A DNA stretch of 64,000 nucleotides from Cordilura impudica (GCA_963682025.1 OY821519.1:139977429-140041428), one strand, 5' to 3'. Shown: positions 54,292 to 63,878, counted from the stretch's first letter. The notes: a model not told the origin generated them from the letters alone. Program-made: numbers and translations.

Positions 54292-54407
54292 TGTTAGAAT
54301 TATTTAAATTAAATGTTTAAATTAAAAAACACAATTCAATAAGAAAAAAATAAAACTATTTATTTGAAAATAAACTATCGAATGAAATTAATTTCTTGAT
54401 TTCAACA
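54292..54407 (-). repeat. 3' LTR of the Gypsy element
   Basis: 116 bp, with the same boundaries as 58,687-58,802. Left edge TGTTAGAAT, right edge GATTTCAACA (plus-strand reading). Confidence 0.93.
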
Positions 54408-54418
54408 TTCCCTGCGAC

Positions 54419-57400
54419 TTAGTTTGTTTTGTAGTAAGGTTCAAACCGAACTGTTTTCTTTTTAAACCGTTCAGAACGACGCAATTGTAAGTTGATTTCT
54501 GGCATCTCCACACCACAAGCATTGCTAGTTGTTTGACGCGAAAAACCACTTGAATCTGAGCCGGGTAATGATACTTCTGAATTCTGTACTGGATTGTTGA
54601 TTGTGGGGTGTGGATTTCTTTGATCGGGAATGTTGCAGTTCTGTTCAAGGTCTATATCGATATCATCATTACCATTTACATTTGATGGCTGGAATTGACT
54701 TGATGTAGAGATCTCCATTTTAGGTCGTAGCTGATTTTGATGTCTTCGTATAATTCTATGTCCAGTTTCAATTCTATACATTAAACGACCATCTACCTGT
54801 TTGATTACTCCGCTAACCCATTTTTTGCTTCCAATATAGTTTTGAGCGAGTACATGCTGACCAACTACAAACTTTGTGTTGTGTTGTTCCTTTTGTGGTC
54901 TAGATGGAAATAATGCAGATAAAATTGTTCGAGGTTGCCGACCATGTATGATTTCAGAAGGAGATTTTCCTGTCAATGGGTTTGGTGTTACTCTAAAAGT
55001 GGTTAAGTACTTATTCAAAGCTCGGTGTCTATTATCGTTATCCTGTATAATTTTTTTAAAAGAATCTTTAAATGTTCTTACTGTCCTTTCAGCTAACCCA
55101 TTGGATGCTGGGTGGAAAGATGCAATTGTGAGATGTTCAATGGAGTTTAGCTTGCAGAAAATTTGGAATTCCGTTGAAGTAAATTGAGCTCCATTATCAC
55201 TGACGATTGTGCTCGGAAGCCCCTCCACGGAAAATATTTCTTGTAAAGCATGGATTGTGGTTGACGAAGTTGCTGTTGACAATTCTACTACATATGGAAA
55301 CTTTGAAAACGAATCCACAACAATGAGCCACATACGGGAGAAAAAAGGACCAGCAAAATCAATATGGATCCTTTCCCATGGTTGTTTAGCTTCTGGCCAT
55401 GTCGAGAAAATACGTTTAGGACTCCTAGCAGTTTCTTGGCATACCGAGCATGTACTGCATAACTTTTCGATCGCTTCGTCTATCTTTGGAAACCATACGT
55501 ACCGACGAGCCATTTGTTTCATCCTACTTGTTCCCCAGTGACTTTCATGAAGCATTTGTAATACTTTTTCCCGAAGTTTGAACGGTATAACGACCCGTGT
55601 GTATTCGGTGTGGAGAAGAAGAACTCCGCTATGGAATGATAATGAGAGTTTTCGATTGAAATATGGTATTAAATCATCTTCAGATTTTGACATATAAACT
55701 GGCCATCCATTAACAACATTCCGAATTACCACTTTAAGAATGTTATCTTGCATTGTATGCTCAGCAACAATAGAAGAGTTGATTGGAAATTCAATGATGG
55801 TTGCTTGATACGTGTCTTCAATATTGAGCATATGCTGTTCCTTCTCATCGAATTCGTGATCTTCTCCAATTGGAAGTCTAGAAAGTGCATCAGCGTTAGC
55901 GTGTTGTGTAGTATTTTTATATTTTATCTTATAATCGTAAGCTTGAAGAATAATGGCCCGCCGCTGTAACCGATGTAGAGTCATGACTGGTAGCTTCTTA
56001 TATGGATGAAATAATATCGTAAGAGCTTGGTGAAAACGTGTTACTCCAAATATGATCGATAGAGCTTCCTTTTCAATTTGCGAATAATTTACTTGACTTT
56101 CGGTAAGAGTTTTTGAAGCGAATGCGATTGGCTTTTCGGAACCATCAGGGTAGCGATCGGACAATACTGCTCCAATACCAAGCTTAGAAGCATCAGTTGC
56201 TAAGATGATTGGAAATTTGTCGTTATAATGTACAAGACGTACTACCTGTACAATGGCATCCTTCAGAGATTGAAATGCTTTTTCTTGTTGATCACCCCAA
56301 TCGAAGTTAGCATTGGTTCTTCTTAGTTGATTAAGAGCTGCAGCTTTTTCTGAAAAGTTTGGTATGAACTTGTTGTAATAGTTCAACTTATCAATGAAAG
56401 CTTCAAGCTCTTTGATATTTTGTGGCCTGGGCATTAGATTTATTGCATCTAGTCGTTTTTCCGATGGCATAACTCCTTTTGCGTCAATAATATGTCCGAC
56501 ATATTCGACACGTTTTTTCGCAAAGAAACTTTTTTCTTTATTGCATCTAAGTCCATGTTGTTTAAGATTTTGGAAAATTTTGCTGACATTTTGAATGTGT
56601 TCTTCGTGATTTCGTCCAGTTACAATAATATCATCTAAATAAACCGCACAACCAGGTACATCTGATACGACTGTTTCTATAAATCTTTGAAAAATACCAG
56701 GTGCACTGGAAATTCCGAACGGCATCCTTTGATATTGAAATAATTCAAAGGGAGTGTTGATAACCATTAGTTTTTTTGAAGATTCGTATAGCTCAATTTG
56801 AAGATATGCATCACTTAGACCGATTTTTGTGAAATATTGACCGCCTTGTAGCTTATGGAACAATTCCTCTATTCGGGGAATTGGATACCAATCAATTTCT
56901 ATCTGTGCATTTAGAGTTACCTTAAAATCCGCACAGATTCGCAATCTCCCATCTGGTTTCTTCACAACAACGATGGGAGCAGCCCACTCACTTGATTTTA
57001 CAGCTTTAAGTATTTTCAGCGCAATCAAGCGATCAAGCTCAAATCGTACAGCGTTATATTGTGCAAATGGTATGTTATATGGTTTATAATACTTTGGGCG
57101 GGCGTCTGACTTGAGTACGATTTCTGCTTTGAAAGTTGTACAATGTCCAAGAGTAGATGAAAAAAGTGAATCGTTATTTTCACAGAGAGTCCTAAGTGAA
57201 TCAGAAAGTGATTGTTGAGTTGCTGAATTTGAAGAAGATGAATGGCATTGATCAATGCCGGATTTGACAAAAGGAATATTGATTTCAAAATTTAACTTCC
57301 GGAACCAGTCTAAACCAAGCATGTTTGATGCTTTCTCGCTTTCAACGACTAGCAGTGGTAAGCTTTGTGTGTTACCATTCCATAAGACATCGACATTAGT

Positions 57401-57721
57401 GATTCCTTTTAATGGAAGTACACTTCCACCATACGTTCTTAATACTTTATCAGTGGTCATGCATTCCGGTTGTCCCAGATGCTGGTATCCTGAAAGTCCA
57501 ACAAGCGAGCAAGTTGCACCTGTATCGACTTGGAAACTTAAGATCTGTTTGTTGATTTGCATGTCGACGAAGATTTTCTGCACTTTGTTGACAGTGCTCG
57601 ACGACTGCTCCACATTTTCAAAAAATTTTCCAACAACTTCTGCCAGTTCAATTGTCTCGAACGATTCGTCATGGACAGCGTTTACGTTATTTGGTGATTG
57701 GGTCTTGGAGCTCTGTTCCAA
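54419..57721 (-). CDS. pol: pol polyprotein of the Gypsy element (1,100 codons)
   Basis: A single open frame. Aspartic protease: VDTGATCS at residues 65-72. Reverse transcriptase: about 205-400, with MPFGISSAP (333-341) and YLDD (361-364). RNase H starts about 500 (ATDAS, D510). The integrase has an H725/H728...C755/C758 zinc region and acids D788, D842 and E878 (35 residues between the last two). A basic C-terminal tail follows. Two faults are visible. RT motif A reads TKIGLSDAYLQI, with Gly301 where the catalytic Asp is expected. The RNase H block is shortened after RFHQ (565), losing a segment that normally holds a catalytic Asp. The ORF is therefore open but probably inactive in reverse transcription. 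It overlaps gag by 40 nt in another frame, implying ribosomal frameshifting. Made as a Gag-Pol fusion in the cytoplasm. Confidence 0.92.
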   Translation of the reverse strand: MEQSSKTQSPNNVNAVHDESFETIELAEVVGKFFENVEQSSSTVNKVQKIFVDMQINKQILSFQVDTGATCSLVGLSGYQHLGQPECMTTDKVLRTYGGSVLPLKGITNVDVLWNGNTQSLPLLVVESEKASNMLGLDWFRKLNFEINIPFVKSGIDQCHSSSSNSATQQSLSDSLRTLCENNDSLFSSTLGHCTTFKAEIVLKSDARPKYYKPYNIPFAQYNAVRFELDRLIALKILKAVKSSEWAAPIVVVKKPDGRLRICADFKVTLNAQIEIDWYPIPRIEELFHKLQGGQYFTKIGLSDAYLQIELYESSKKLMVINTPFELFQYQRMPFGISSAPGIFQRFIETVVSDVPGCAVYLDDIIVTGRNHEEHIQNVSKIFQNLKQHGLRCNKEKSFFAKKRVEYVGHIIDAKGVMPSEKRLDAINLMPRPQNIKELEAFIDKLNYYNKFIPNFSEKAAALNQLRRTNANFDWGDQQEKAFQSLKDAIVQVVRLVHYNDKFPIILATDASKLGIGAVLSDRYPDGSEKPIAFASKTLTESQVNYSQIEKEALSIIFGVTRFHQALTILFHPYKKLPVMTLHRLQRRAIILQAYDYKIKYKNTTQHANADALSRLPIGEDHEFDEKEQHMLNIEDTYQATIIEFPINSSIVAEHTMQDNILKVVIRNVVNGWPVYMSKSEDDLIPYFNRKLSLSFHSGVLLLHTEYTRVVIPFKLREKVLQMLHESHWGTSRMKQMARRYVWFPKIDEAIEKLCSTCSVCQETARSPKRIFSTWPEAKQPWERIHIDFAGPFFSRMWLIVVDSFSKFPYVVELSTATSSTTIHALQEIFSVEGLPSTIVSDNGAQFTSTEFQIFCKLNSIEHLTIASFHPASNGLAERTVRTFKDSFKKIIQDNDNRHRALNKYLTTFRVTPNPLTGKSPSEIIHGRQPRTILSALFPSRPQKEQHNTKFVVGQHVLAQNYIGSKKWVSGVIKQVDGRLMYRIETGHRIIRRHQNQLRPKMEISTSSQFQPSNVNGNDDIDIDLEQNCNIPDQRNPHPTINNPVQNSEVSLPGSDSSGFSRQTTSNACGVEMPEINLQLRRSERFKKKTVRFEPYYKTN

Positions 57722-58650
57722 TGTGTAGAGTTCGAGCGGTTATGGTTAGTAGATGATAATGACTGACAAACGCTCGAAATATGACCCGGTTTCGAACAGG
57801 TGTTGCATATGGATTTATTTTTATAATGAAAACATTGATTTCGCTGATGTGACTTTCCACAACCAGGACAAGATTTTCGAAATTCTTTTGATGAGCTCTG
57901 ATCTTGATATCGACTTCTATGGGATGGTTGAAAATTTGACTTCTGATAAACAGCGTTTACTTCAGATGGGCTTTTTCCTTCGCCTTTTATTTCCAAACAA
58001 GTATTCGTGGTCGCTTCATAAATTGTTGCAATCTGAAGAACATCTTCCAGCGATGGATTCGATTTTTGTAGTGCTGAAGTACGCACCTTATCATGCGGGG
58101 TGTGAATTACAATCATATCACGAATTTTGTTGTCAACATAAGATTCTGCACAATCATCTTTCTCACATTGAAACATGCAGTCTTTTGCTGCGCCACGTAG
58201 TTCAGCTACCGAATCAGTATAAAAATGATTTGATTTCATAGTTGTTTTATAAAACTTGAATCTAGCAGCAAGGATGTGCTGCTTCTTAACAAAATGGTCA
58301 TTGAGCGCAGAAGTCAATTCTCCAAAACTTTTGATTTCAGCTTGACCATTGAAGATTTTCTGGAGGAGTTCGAGCGACTCACTGCCAATCCAACTAAGTA
58401 AGCATGCACGCTTTGTATCGTCTTCGTGAACACAGTTGGCCAAAAAATGTTGCTCTAACTGTAGAACGTATGTTGACCATTTGTCAACATCCTTATTAAA
58501 ACTTCTGAATGATGATATTGCAGATGGTTGCTTAATCTGTTGAAATGCATTGGCTAGCAGCTGCTGGTTCTCGTGCAGCATTTGCGCCATGAATTGTTGA
58601 TTTGATACTTGCAATTGTTGCAATATTTTAGAAAACGCTTGAATATCCAT
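57682..58650 (-). CDS. gag: gag protein of the Gypsy element
   Basis: The first ATG after the primer site is at 58,650 (MDIQAFSKIL). The frame is open further upstream to 58,683 but without an ATG. It has an N-terminal helical Gln-rich region (QLQVSNQQFMAQMLHENQQL), a capsid-like middle, and two zinc-knuckle-type motifs near the C-terminus, CPGCGKSHQRNQC and CNTCSKPGHISSVC. The second is a standard CX2CX4HX4C and the first is one residue shorter. It should form the particle that packages element RNA. The end overlaps pol. Confidence 0.88.
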   Translation of the reverse strand: MDIQAFSKILQQLQVSNQQFMAQMLHENQQLLANAFQQIKQPSAISSFRSFNKDVDKWSTYVLQLEQHFLANCVHEDDTKRACLLSWIGSESLELLQKIFNGQAEIKSFGELTSALNDHFVKKQHILAARFKFYKTTMKSNHFYTDSVAELRGAAKDCMFQCEKDDCAESYVDNKIRDMIVIHTPHDKVRTSALQKSNPSLEDVLQIATIYEATTNTCLEIKGEGKSPSEVNAVYQKSNFQPSHRSRYQDQSSSKEFRKSCPGCGKSHQRNQCFHYKNKSICNTCSKPGHISSVCQSLSSTNHNRSNSTHWNRAPRPNHQIT

Positions 58651-58671
58651 TATTGTAAGAAAATTTAAATT

Positions 58672-58682
58672 CCTCGTCGCCA
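58672..58682 (-). other. Primer binding site of the Gypsy element
   Basis: TGGCGACGAGG (minus-strand reading), four bases after the 5' LTR end. It would pair with the 3' end of a tRNA ending in CCA; which tRNA was not determined. Confidence 0.7.
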
Positions 58683-58686
58683 AAAA

Positions 58687-58802
58687 TGTTAGAAATATTT
58701 AAATTAAATGTTTAAATTAAAAAACACAATTCAATAAGAAAAAAATAAAATTATTTATTTGAAAATAAACTATCGAATGAAATTAATTTCTTGATTTCAA
58801 CA
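58687..58802 (-). repeat. 5' LTR of the Gypsy element
   Basis: 116 bp, two substitutions from the other LTR (plus-strand positions equivalent to 54,300 and 54,358). Confidence 0.93.
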
Positions 58803-59060
58803 CAAAAATAGGGCGATGGCTTCTTCTGGAGTAAATTTCTTATCTTCAATAGGTGTAGAAATGCTTTTCAAAATCCTCTTTGTGCGCCTTGAGCTCGCTT
58901 CCCTCTTTCTTCAATTATTTAAATTTTATTTTTCTTATTTTGTGTTGGTTCGATTTGGTGCAAAAATGAATCCTTAATAATTCGTTGAGAAATTTCTTCA
59001 TTGATTTTCTCCAGTTTGCGCATTTTATCAAAATTATATCATCTACATCTTTTTGTTGAA

Positions 59061-59394
59061 AATATATATCAGGAGATCTCTATAACAGTACTTAGCCATT
59101 GTTCAAATGAATGATAATTGTGGAAACATAATTATAAATACTCTTTCCTGAAATTATGTGAAATACAATTTTTATCTCTTATTACCACTTTTTAAAGCAT
59201 AAAAAAACCCAGACCCTACAAAATAATAAAAAATTTATTTTACTTTAAAATCTTTTAAAGAAAAAAGTTACAGTCATTTAAAGATTAAAATTTACGAAGA
59301 AATTTTTAATATTAGCAAAATACTGAGAAAGTCCATTTTCGAAGACCCTGTTCACTGTGATATAGTTGAAACAGAGTCGCAATTTTTTGGCTCC
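59061..59394. other. AT-rich stretch, nothing recognised
   Basis: It may include the upstream part of Transib relic 2, but no terminus with CGNCG was found. Confidence 0.4.
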
Positions 59395-59712
59395 CGAGCT
59401 TCACTGGTATTTACTTTCCAATGAATAATATAACTTTAAAATCGGTAACCGTAAAAGAAATGGTTTTTGGCCGCCTTCTCAAAATATGGTCCACAGTGCG
59501 TCGTTGCATAAATCGTTGTATTCCCCTAATTGTAAGTGGGGGAATACTTTTTCTGGCACTTATACTTGCCATACTGCATCTTTTGCGTTGTAAAAACAAT
59601 GAAGTAGATATCGTCCTTAAAGTTTTTTGAAAAACATGTAAAATTCTCTACGGGCCAATGGTAAAAAGTTCGTAATTCAAAATAGATAGCACTTATTCTA
59701 GCAAGTGTATAT
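59395..59712 (-). mobile_element. Tc1-like element 5' fragment, second copy
   Basis: Reverse match of about 43,180-43,330, sharing GAATTACGAACTTTTTACCA, TTGTTTTTCAAAAA-like and CAGTATGGCAA words. It ends in the terminus ATACACTTGCTAGAATAAG, like the end at 42,537. Only the first part of the transposase is present. Confidence 0.75.
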
Positions 59713-60414
59713 TTTTTAAAAAGATATGAGACGTGTCAAATAAACTTATTCTCAAAATATAGTTACTTGCATTCAAAATTTACAATTAGTTTTACAATTA
59801 ATTTGACAAAACCCATTATATCCCCAGAAATTCTTCTAACAAAAGTACTAATATTACTTTTTGGTAATTTTCGTGAAAATAGGTACAATAGTTCACAGCT
59901 TTCCGAGAGTGAATAATTCATTGTCATTTTTTCAAAATGTGACGCATTACATTTACTTATATAATTTATACAAAAACATTTAACCGGGTTAATCGAGGTT
60001 AAACTGTATGTTAAAATTCATGACATACTTATTTTATTATTTTCTATAAAAATAAAAAATCTTATTTTCGATCTTTTTTATTTTTAATGTTTTTACTTCA
60101 AATACAGCAAAAAAAATGTGCAAATTTGTTTCAAAAATTGATCTATATTCTGCAAGACAGGTTATACAGCTCTCTCGGGTCGAGTCATCAACCCCATCAG
60201 TAACCAAAAGCAGTAGATAGTTCGGTAAAAGTTGAACTCATATACGTTTGCTGAAAACAACCAAATGAGAATCCAAGCAAATAGTTATACTATTTAAGGC
60301 TCTTCCAATATGACAAACTAAAATATAAAACAAATTTGAAACAAATATGTTTGTGTATGAGTGCACATTGCGAACTACAATATATGAGTTTGTTTTTGTC
60401 AATAATTTTGTCAA
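59713..60414. other. AT-rich stretch, nothing recognised
   Basis: No supported gene or repeat. Confidence 0.4.
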
Positions 60415-60800
60415 TCATATACAAACCAAATTTGAGAATATCTGTGCAATATTTTTGTTTTTTGATAGATTTAAGCTAAGATCGAGAAAAAGCTTTATTT
60501 TTTGACCAATGTTCAATGGATGTAATAAACACCGGATTTGTATAATAATTTTCCAATTTAAGTCGATCGCATAGGGGTCGTTTGTATGGGGACCAGGTCT
60601 GAACATGCACTGATTTTCAACAATTTCAATTTCAACCTGTGGGCGATGAAGACTTATACATATACGTAATTTTATTAAAAAGTGATTATGAGTCGATCGG
60701 TGTAATAGAAGAAGGGACTAAGTCAAATGTTTTTGGTAGTTACAAACATCAGCACAAACTCATTTTACCCTTAGCATGTAGTGGTGGTATAGGGTATAAA
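60415..60800 (-). repeat. ATACCCTATACC dispersed repeat, copy F, degraded
   Basis: Shares ATACAAACCAAATTTGAGAA, TAGGGGTCGTTTGTATGGGG and the end GGTGGTATAGGGTATAAAAG with the other copies. The GTCCGTCC run and the 3' palindrome are lost. Confidence 0.7.
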
Positions 60801-61245
60801 AGTAATAATTGTTCCCTGACACCAGATACTTAATATCTTATTTTACTCAAGTGCGTTGAATTTGACCACAGAATTGGTCGATCACTTAATTTTTTCGAGT
60901 AATAACTACTAAACTTAATATTAAAATAAAGAAATATGAGGGAAAATAATTTCTTTTTAATTTTTAAGTATAAGACCAATGTGATGGAGTAATTTTGAAG
61001 CCTCATTCGAATATCTCACGTTTAGAACTTGTTTTGACTTCTTTATTTTTATAAAAGATTGAAACGAATGCATCATAAGTAGTTTCTATGCACGGTTCCA
61101 AATAATATAAGTATCTAAATTCAAAATGTACTTTCAAGGCGAAGAGTACCGCTTTCAGATGATTAAAATTGGATTTATGGAGACATGATACAAATTTTAG
61201 TAAAATCTTTGTAATTATCTGAATGTTCGATTATTGGCGTTAGGT
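60801..61245. other. AT-rich stretch, nothing recognised
   Basis: This runs up to the 8-bp duplication at 61,246. No gene or repeat is supported. Confidence 0.4.
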
Positions 61246-61434
61246 GTGAACATTAGGGGTATAACTTTTTTAAATTTTTCGCGAATCTCAAAAGGTACTT
61301 ATCATAGCTGTATAGACCATGGAAAATTATGATAAACTGCGTCATTACTTTTTCGCTGACGTTAAAAAAGTTCCCGCCACCAACGCGATGAAGTTTGTAG
61401 TTTAAACTTTTTTATTATTTAGAATTATATATTA

Positions 61435-61671
61435 ACCTTAGACCAGAATAACTTAATTTTTATACGCCAGGAGCGCAAATCAACACACAGGGGATGCCCC
61501 CTTACAGATGCAGTGCATTGTGTTGATCTCGGAAAATAGGTTAAGGAGGAAAGATGGAGTAGTTTTTTTTTTTTTTTTTTTTTGCAGCGACATACCAAAG
61601 CCTCTGGTGGGAATCGAACCCACGACCCCCGCATAATAGGCGAGCACGCTACCTACTCACCTACTGGGGCT
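61435..61671 (-). repeat. tRNA-derived SINE
   Basis: The minus strand begins AGCCCCAGTAGGTGAGTAGG (61,671), with a Pol III B box GGGTTCGATTCCC (61,610-61,622) and a plausible anticodon stem CTCGC/GCGGG. An A-rich tract (61,563-61,583) and a ~130 bp unrelated body follow, ending near 61,435. The acceptor stem pairs only partly. It is a SINE copy, not a functional tRNA. Confidence 0.8.
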
Positions 61672-61917
61672 TATTGTTAAAGTTCGATAATTGAAGTAGT
61701 TTTTAAGATGAGGGGATTTAAAGATAAAGACTGCAAATCATACATAATAAATTTAAAAAAAAATTTTTTTTCAAAATTTTAAATTATTATTTTTTTAATA
61801 AAAATCAAATTGAAGGAGGCCCTGTAATTAATGATAGTTAATAATTCATATAATTAATATTTTATTTAAAACTTTTTGATTTCGTTTGCGTTATTTTTCG
61901 CTCTTCATAAAATGTCT

Positions 61918-62435
61918 AACAAGTAAGAAAATTATAGTCGGTCTAGACCGACTATACGATACCCTATACCATGAGTTTAGAAACCCTATCTCATAGGCCC
62001 AACTAACTGGACATAGAAAACAAGCAAAAACCAAATTTGAGTGGGATTTTTATTAATTTTTTTGGCTGCAGATATGAAAAAGTTCATATCGGATGCTATA
62101 TCTATATGGCGACTAGGTCCAAAAATGGACCAATCCTGATCATGTTTGGTAAAATCTCTTGTATTTTGCAAAAATATATACAAACAAAATTTGAGAAGAA
62201 TCAGTGCATTATTTTTGTTTTAAATAGATTTAAGTGAAGATCGGGAAGCAGTCTATATGGGGCCAAAGGGATCATTTTTGGACTACTCATTAATGGATGT
62301 AATGAACGCAAACAAACCCAATTTGAGTAAGATCTATATGACAATTTGGATCTTATGGCAATTTATGTCGATTTCATAGGGGTAATTTGTATGGGGGCTA
62401 GGTCTGAACATGGACCGATTCTCACCAATTTCAAA
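61918..62435 (-). repeat. ATACCCTATACC dispersed repeat, copy G, 5' truncated
   Basis: Starts AACAAGTAAGAAAATTATAG followed by a perfect 24-bp palindrome centred near 61,948, then GATACCCTATACCATG. It breaks at 62,435 where a mariner fragment begins, and the GTCCGTCC end is missing. Confidence 0.85.
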
Positions 62436-62655
62436 AATTGGACGCTGCATTAATGAAGTACCGCAGCATATATGCAAAACGGTCATTGAAAATTTCATTA
62501 AAAGATTGCGTGCATGCCAGCAAAGCCGCGGCGGCCATCCGCACGATATATTGTTCCATACATAACCTCATTCTGTCTACTTTACGATACAATAAAGTTT
62601 CACGATTTTTTTTAAAATATCTGTGTTTTATTTAAAATTTAAAAATTGCGTTCTT
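62436..62655 (+). pseudogene. mariner-like transposase C-terminal fragment
   Basis: The plus strand reads GRCINEVPQHICKTVIENFI, then KRLRACQQSRGGHPHDILFH, the usual C-terminal wording of a Tc1/mariner family (VIENFVKRVRACQQSRGGH). The catalytic part is gone. It ends near GTTCTTGTTGGGACACC, probably the element's 3' terminus. Confidence 0.85.
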
Positions 62656-62659
62656 GTTG

Positions 62660-63620
62660 GGACACCTTTTAGCTGTGATGAAATCCGCTGAACGACAAGA
62701 AATTTTTTATTTAGAAACTTTGCAAAATGAATTTTGGTGTATTCACTTTGATGGGGAAAAATGGATGATAAAGAAATTCAGGTGATAGTTTTAAAAAATG
62801 AATGCAAAGAAATAAAATTAGCCGTACTTGTTTTGGACAATGGTAAAGCCTTAACCTTATTTAATGGTATTAAAGAAGTTTTGAATAAATTCAATTTATG
62901 GAATTCAATAAAAATGATCGTCTGCGATGCGACCAGCGTAAACACTGGGAAAAAAAAATGGAGTTGTAACTCTTTTCCAGAATCAATGTGTATCAATGGG
63001 TTTAGCTCCACCACAATATATTGGCTGCCAGCATCATATTCTTGATCTTGTATTAAGACATATAATGGACGAATGCTTGGAAGAAAAGCCTTCCTCGCCT
63101 AATATTTGTTATGATTTTGTTCACGAATTGATAAATAATTACGAAGATCTTAAGAAAAGTTACAAACAGAATGAAGAACGAATCAAAGTTGAACACATAA
63201 ATTGGCGTGATGATATGCAGTACTTATATGAACTTGGTAAAGCTTTTACATACTATTAGAAAAATAAAAAATTTTCATACGTTAACTTTAAAGCAATACC
63301 ATTTTAGCAATATTGACCTTTATACTTATTCCAAAATATCGCCAAAAATTATATAACATTTGTGAGTTCGTATGTGGTCCGTGGTACGATGTTTGGTTTT
63401 CCGATCATTGTTTTAAAGAAAATAATTTTGAGGCTCTAAAAAATCTTTATTAACATATAAGGGTGCTCGTGAATGTTTTTTTAGACATTGGGTTCAGGAA
63501 CCATCAGCGATACCGGGGCAGCAACGAAGCAACATATGTGCTGAAAGAGCAATCAAAACGGTACAGGATATTTATCCGCTATGTAAATCTTCACGCACAT
63601 TAAATTTGAAATTCATTTCA
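62660..63620 (+). pseudogene. Divergent hAT-like transposase relic
   Basis: The blocks in order are MKSAERQEIFYLETLQNEFW, CIHFDG, EIQVIVLKNECKEIKLAVLV, IVCDATSVNTGKK (62,760-62,960), then after a frameshift MGLAPPQYIGCQHHILDLVL and ICYDFVHELINNYEDLKKSY (62,996-63,259), and later AIKTVQDIYPLCKSSRTLNL in broken frames. The layout (FDG block, then a CDxTSVNTG block, then CQHHILDLVL) parallels the hAT RNase H-like core, with TDNAANM and CxxH words at these places, but the wording is far from ordinary hAT. I know similar unnamed proteins from arthropod genomes. The 8-bp duplication of the host element supports hAT. Frameshifts make it non-functional. Confidence 0.75.
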
Positions 63621-63878
63621 TATAACAAATAGTGATGTAAAAGTGTAAATGTTTGTTCAACTTTAATTTATGTACTTGTAATAAATGAAGAAAATTAATT
63701 TAAAAAAAAATTAAATATTTTTTTTTCTTCTTGAGGACTTTTAGAAATTTGCTTGGTGGCGGGAACTTTTTTGCGCAAATGACCTCGGAATATGATTTTT
63801 ATGGTCAAAACATAATGGGCTACAACGTAGTTATGGGTACTAATAATGCAAAAAAATCGTTATATCCCTAGTGAACAT

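Larger units (their letters stand above)
54292..58802 (-). mobile_element. Ty3/Gypsy LTR retrotransposon, Mag-like, full length
   Basis: Two 116-bp LTRs (54,292-54,407 and 58,687-58,802), TGTT...AACA, differ at only two positions. A perfect 5-bp duplication CAAAA flanks the element (54,287-54,291 and 58,803-58,807). Read on the minus strand the order is LTR, primer site TGGCGACGAGG (58,672-58,682), gag, pol, purine-rich tract GCAGGGAA, LTR. There is no env ORF. Very short LTRs, gag zinc knuckles and the pol order protease-RT-RNase H-integrase point to the Mag lineage, which is an inference. It sits inside Transib relic 2 and appears recent, although pol has damaged active sites. Confidence 0.93.
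52690..59060 (-). pseudogene. Second Transib transposase relic, internally deleted and split twice
   Basis: The minus strand from 59,060 reads an N-terminal stretch, then RTKRILKSISTPIEDKKF and TPEEAIALFL up to 58,803. A Gypsy element interrupts here, and the frame resumes at once with DWKLTKNQ (54,270-54,291). The first two catalytic acid blocks are missing: sequence jumps to FKEAYAFGMSILH (about 54,165-54,210). It then gives IQEKYLQLGLIIN, GEGNSNDGNTARRFFSNPE and SITGIDHELIRRFKILL (53,880-54,050). A dispersed repeat (53,051-53,846) interrupts, followed by WRYMPFTVHKILFH and ISEEAQ (52,890-53,045). It is related to but distinct from the Transib at 21.5 kb. Non-functional. Confidence 0.85.
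61254..63870 (+). mobile_element. hAT-like DNA transposon with 8-bp duplication GTGAACAT
   Basis: The ends TAGGGGTATAAC (61,254) and, reversed, TAGGGATATAAC (from 63,870) are flanked by a perfect GTGAACAT at 61,246-61,253 and 63,871-63,878. The arms also share GTTCCCGCCACCAA (about 61,370 and reversed about 63,752), so imperfect TIRs extend for about 130 bp. Eight-base duplications and YAGGG-type ends fit hAT. The interior holds a relic transposase and three later insertions (a SINE, a Helentron-like repeat and a mariner tail). Confidence 0.9.

Noticed and set aside
54388..54648. An env-like or accessory ORF at the end of the Gypsy element
   Set aside because: It is a shadow frame of the pol C-terminus, with no signal peptide or membrane segment.
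59488..59500. CACAGTG followed by CGTCG as the end of Transib relic 2
   Set aside because: It lies within the shared sequence of the Tc1-like copy (59,395-59,712), so the match is most likely chance.
61600..61671. A tRNA gene
   Set aside because: The acceptor stem pairs poorly, and the sequence continues into an A-tract and a body typical of a SINE.
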